The position numbers and the translations under genes are program-made. DNA of 6,841 nucleotides from Methanosarcinaceae archaeon (GTDB lineage: Archaea > Halobacteriota > Methanosarcinia > Methanosarcinales > Methanosarcinaceae): the NCBI GenBank assembly GCA_030609665.1, contig JAUWBW010000101.1:1-6841 (forward strand), given 5' to 3'. The notes under the pieces are model-generated. The model worked only from the letters and a program-made list of their open reading frames with translations. It did not search any database and was not told the origin of the DNA. Shown here piece after piece: positions 6,594 to 6,841 of this stretch (position 1 is its first letter; each line of letters begins with the position of its first letter).

Positions 6594-6841
6594 ATGACAA
6601 AAATTATGAATCTTAATAGAATTTTTGGATCATTTGGTATAGCATTCATATGCGGGGTAATATTTCAGTTAATTCAAATGGTACTTTTTGACACTTTTGC
6701 CATCGACCGAATTTTAGGTGTTTTTATGGCGCCCTCGTTGGTTATTGTGCCTGTATTCATCTCTATGATCCTCTCGAATTTCTATCATAAAAATAAAACA
6801 TACGTCCTTATAACTGGCATAATTACTTTAATTTTTGCAAT
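6594..6841 (+). CDS. Membrane protein, unknown function (3' end outside window)
   Basis: An open frame of 82 codons runs off the window edge. From the ATG at 6594 it encodes hydrophobic segments at about residues 10-32, 39-63 and 70 onward, so it is a multi-pass membrane protein. I recognise no family. Two starts are possible. The ATG at 6594 gives a complete first membrane helix but has only a weak GATGG site nine bases upstream. The ATG at 6726 (residue 45) has a strong AGGTG site five bases upstream but would cut into the second helix. The right copy of the 24-bp repeat lies within codons 32-40 (FDTFAIDRI), between the first two helices. If the repeats mark an insertion, the first codons are part of the inserted unit and may have been added to an older, shorter gene. 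Confidence 0.6.
   Translation, partial: MTKIMNLNRIFGSFGIAFICGVIFQLIQMVLFDTFAIDRILGVFMAPSLVIVPVFISMILSNFYHKNKTYVLITGIITLIFA
6688..6711. repeat. Right copy of the 24-bp direct repeat
   Basis: Matches 4578-4601 in the same orientation at 22 of 24 positions. It falls inside the open frame of the partial membrane protein. The two differences from the left copy would both change the amino acid (Ala/Val and Asp/Asn), so shared coding constraint does not explain the similarity. The inner dyad is imperfect here (TGACA with TGCCA). Confidence 0.7.
6716..6728 (+). promoter_or_regulatory. Strong ribosome-binding site and alternative start of the membrane protein
   Basis: AGGTG (6716-6720), five T, then ATG (6726-6728) in frame with the upstream start. 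This is the best match to the archaeal 16S tail in this region and lies four bases outside the right repeat. It may be the original start before the upstream unit arrived, or an internal start. Confidence 0.4.

Larger units (their letters stand above)
4578..6711. mobile_element. Candidate small inserted cargo unit bounded by 24-bp direct repeats
   Basis: The two repeat copies enclose the complete minus-strand nuclease gene and its promoter region, a unit of 2,110 bases. Collapsing the unit to one repeat would leave hmgA followed, 62 bases later, by the ATG at 6726 with its AGGTG site, which is a normal gene spacing. There is no recombinase, transposase or terminal inverted repeat inside, so movement would depend on an enzyme supplied elsewhere or on homologous recombination. 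Two mismatches suggest an old event or naturally different sites. The repeat is seen directly; mobility is inferred. Confidence 0.35.

Overview
The window looks like a piece of a euryarchaeal chromosome, most likely a methanogen or relative of the Methanosarcinales. The evidence is an archaeal-type valyl-tRNA synthetase, a class I HMG-CoA reductase (archaeal lipid synthesis), a small DsrE-like protein of a kind common in methanogens, archaeal TATA boxes, and GGTGAT / AGGTG ribosome-binding sites. The taxon is inferred from protein style only.

Left part (1-4553, all + strand): three housekeeping-type genes, each with its own intergenic signals. valS (34-2631) is complete and ends at a hairpin plus T-tract terminator. 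A short regulatory region (about 2735-2830) follows, with a good TATA box and two perfect inverted repeats. It leads into a DsrE-family sulfur-relay-like protein (start probably 2832). Then comes hmgA (3300-4553), preceded by a GGTGAT ribosome-binding site.

Right part (4554-6841): a single 582-residue gene on the - strand (4602-6350) converges on hmgA. Its N-terminus resembles the N-terminal 'head' domain of ScoMcrA-type modification-dependent restriction enzymes. Its middle is a Vsr/phage-type PD-(D/E)XK-like nuclease domain, and its C-terminal half is unrecognised. It reads as a stand-alone defence or restriction protein. A near-perfect 24-bp direct repeat (22 of 24 identical) lies at 4578-4601, touching the gene's stop codon, and again at 6688-6711, beyond its promoter. 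The 2.1-kb unit between them therefore looks like a small inserted cargo element between hmgA and a following membrane-protein gene. No recombinase is encoded in it.

The window ends inside that membrane protein (6594 onward, 82 codons visible). Its start is ambiguous: one ATG lies inside the putative element and another, with a much stronger ribosome-binding site, lies just outside it. The main points of interest are the nuclease protein, its flanking repeats, a slippery A8G site at its domain junction, and the dyad-rich control region of the DsrE-like gene.
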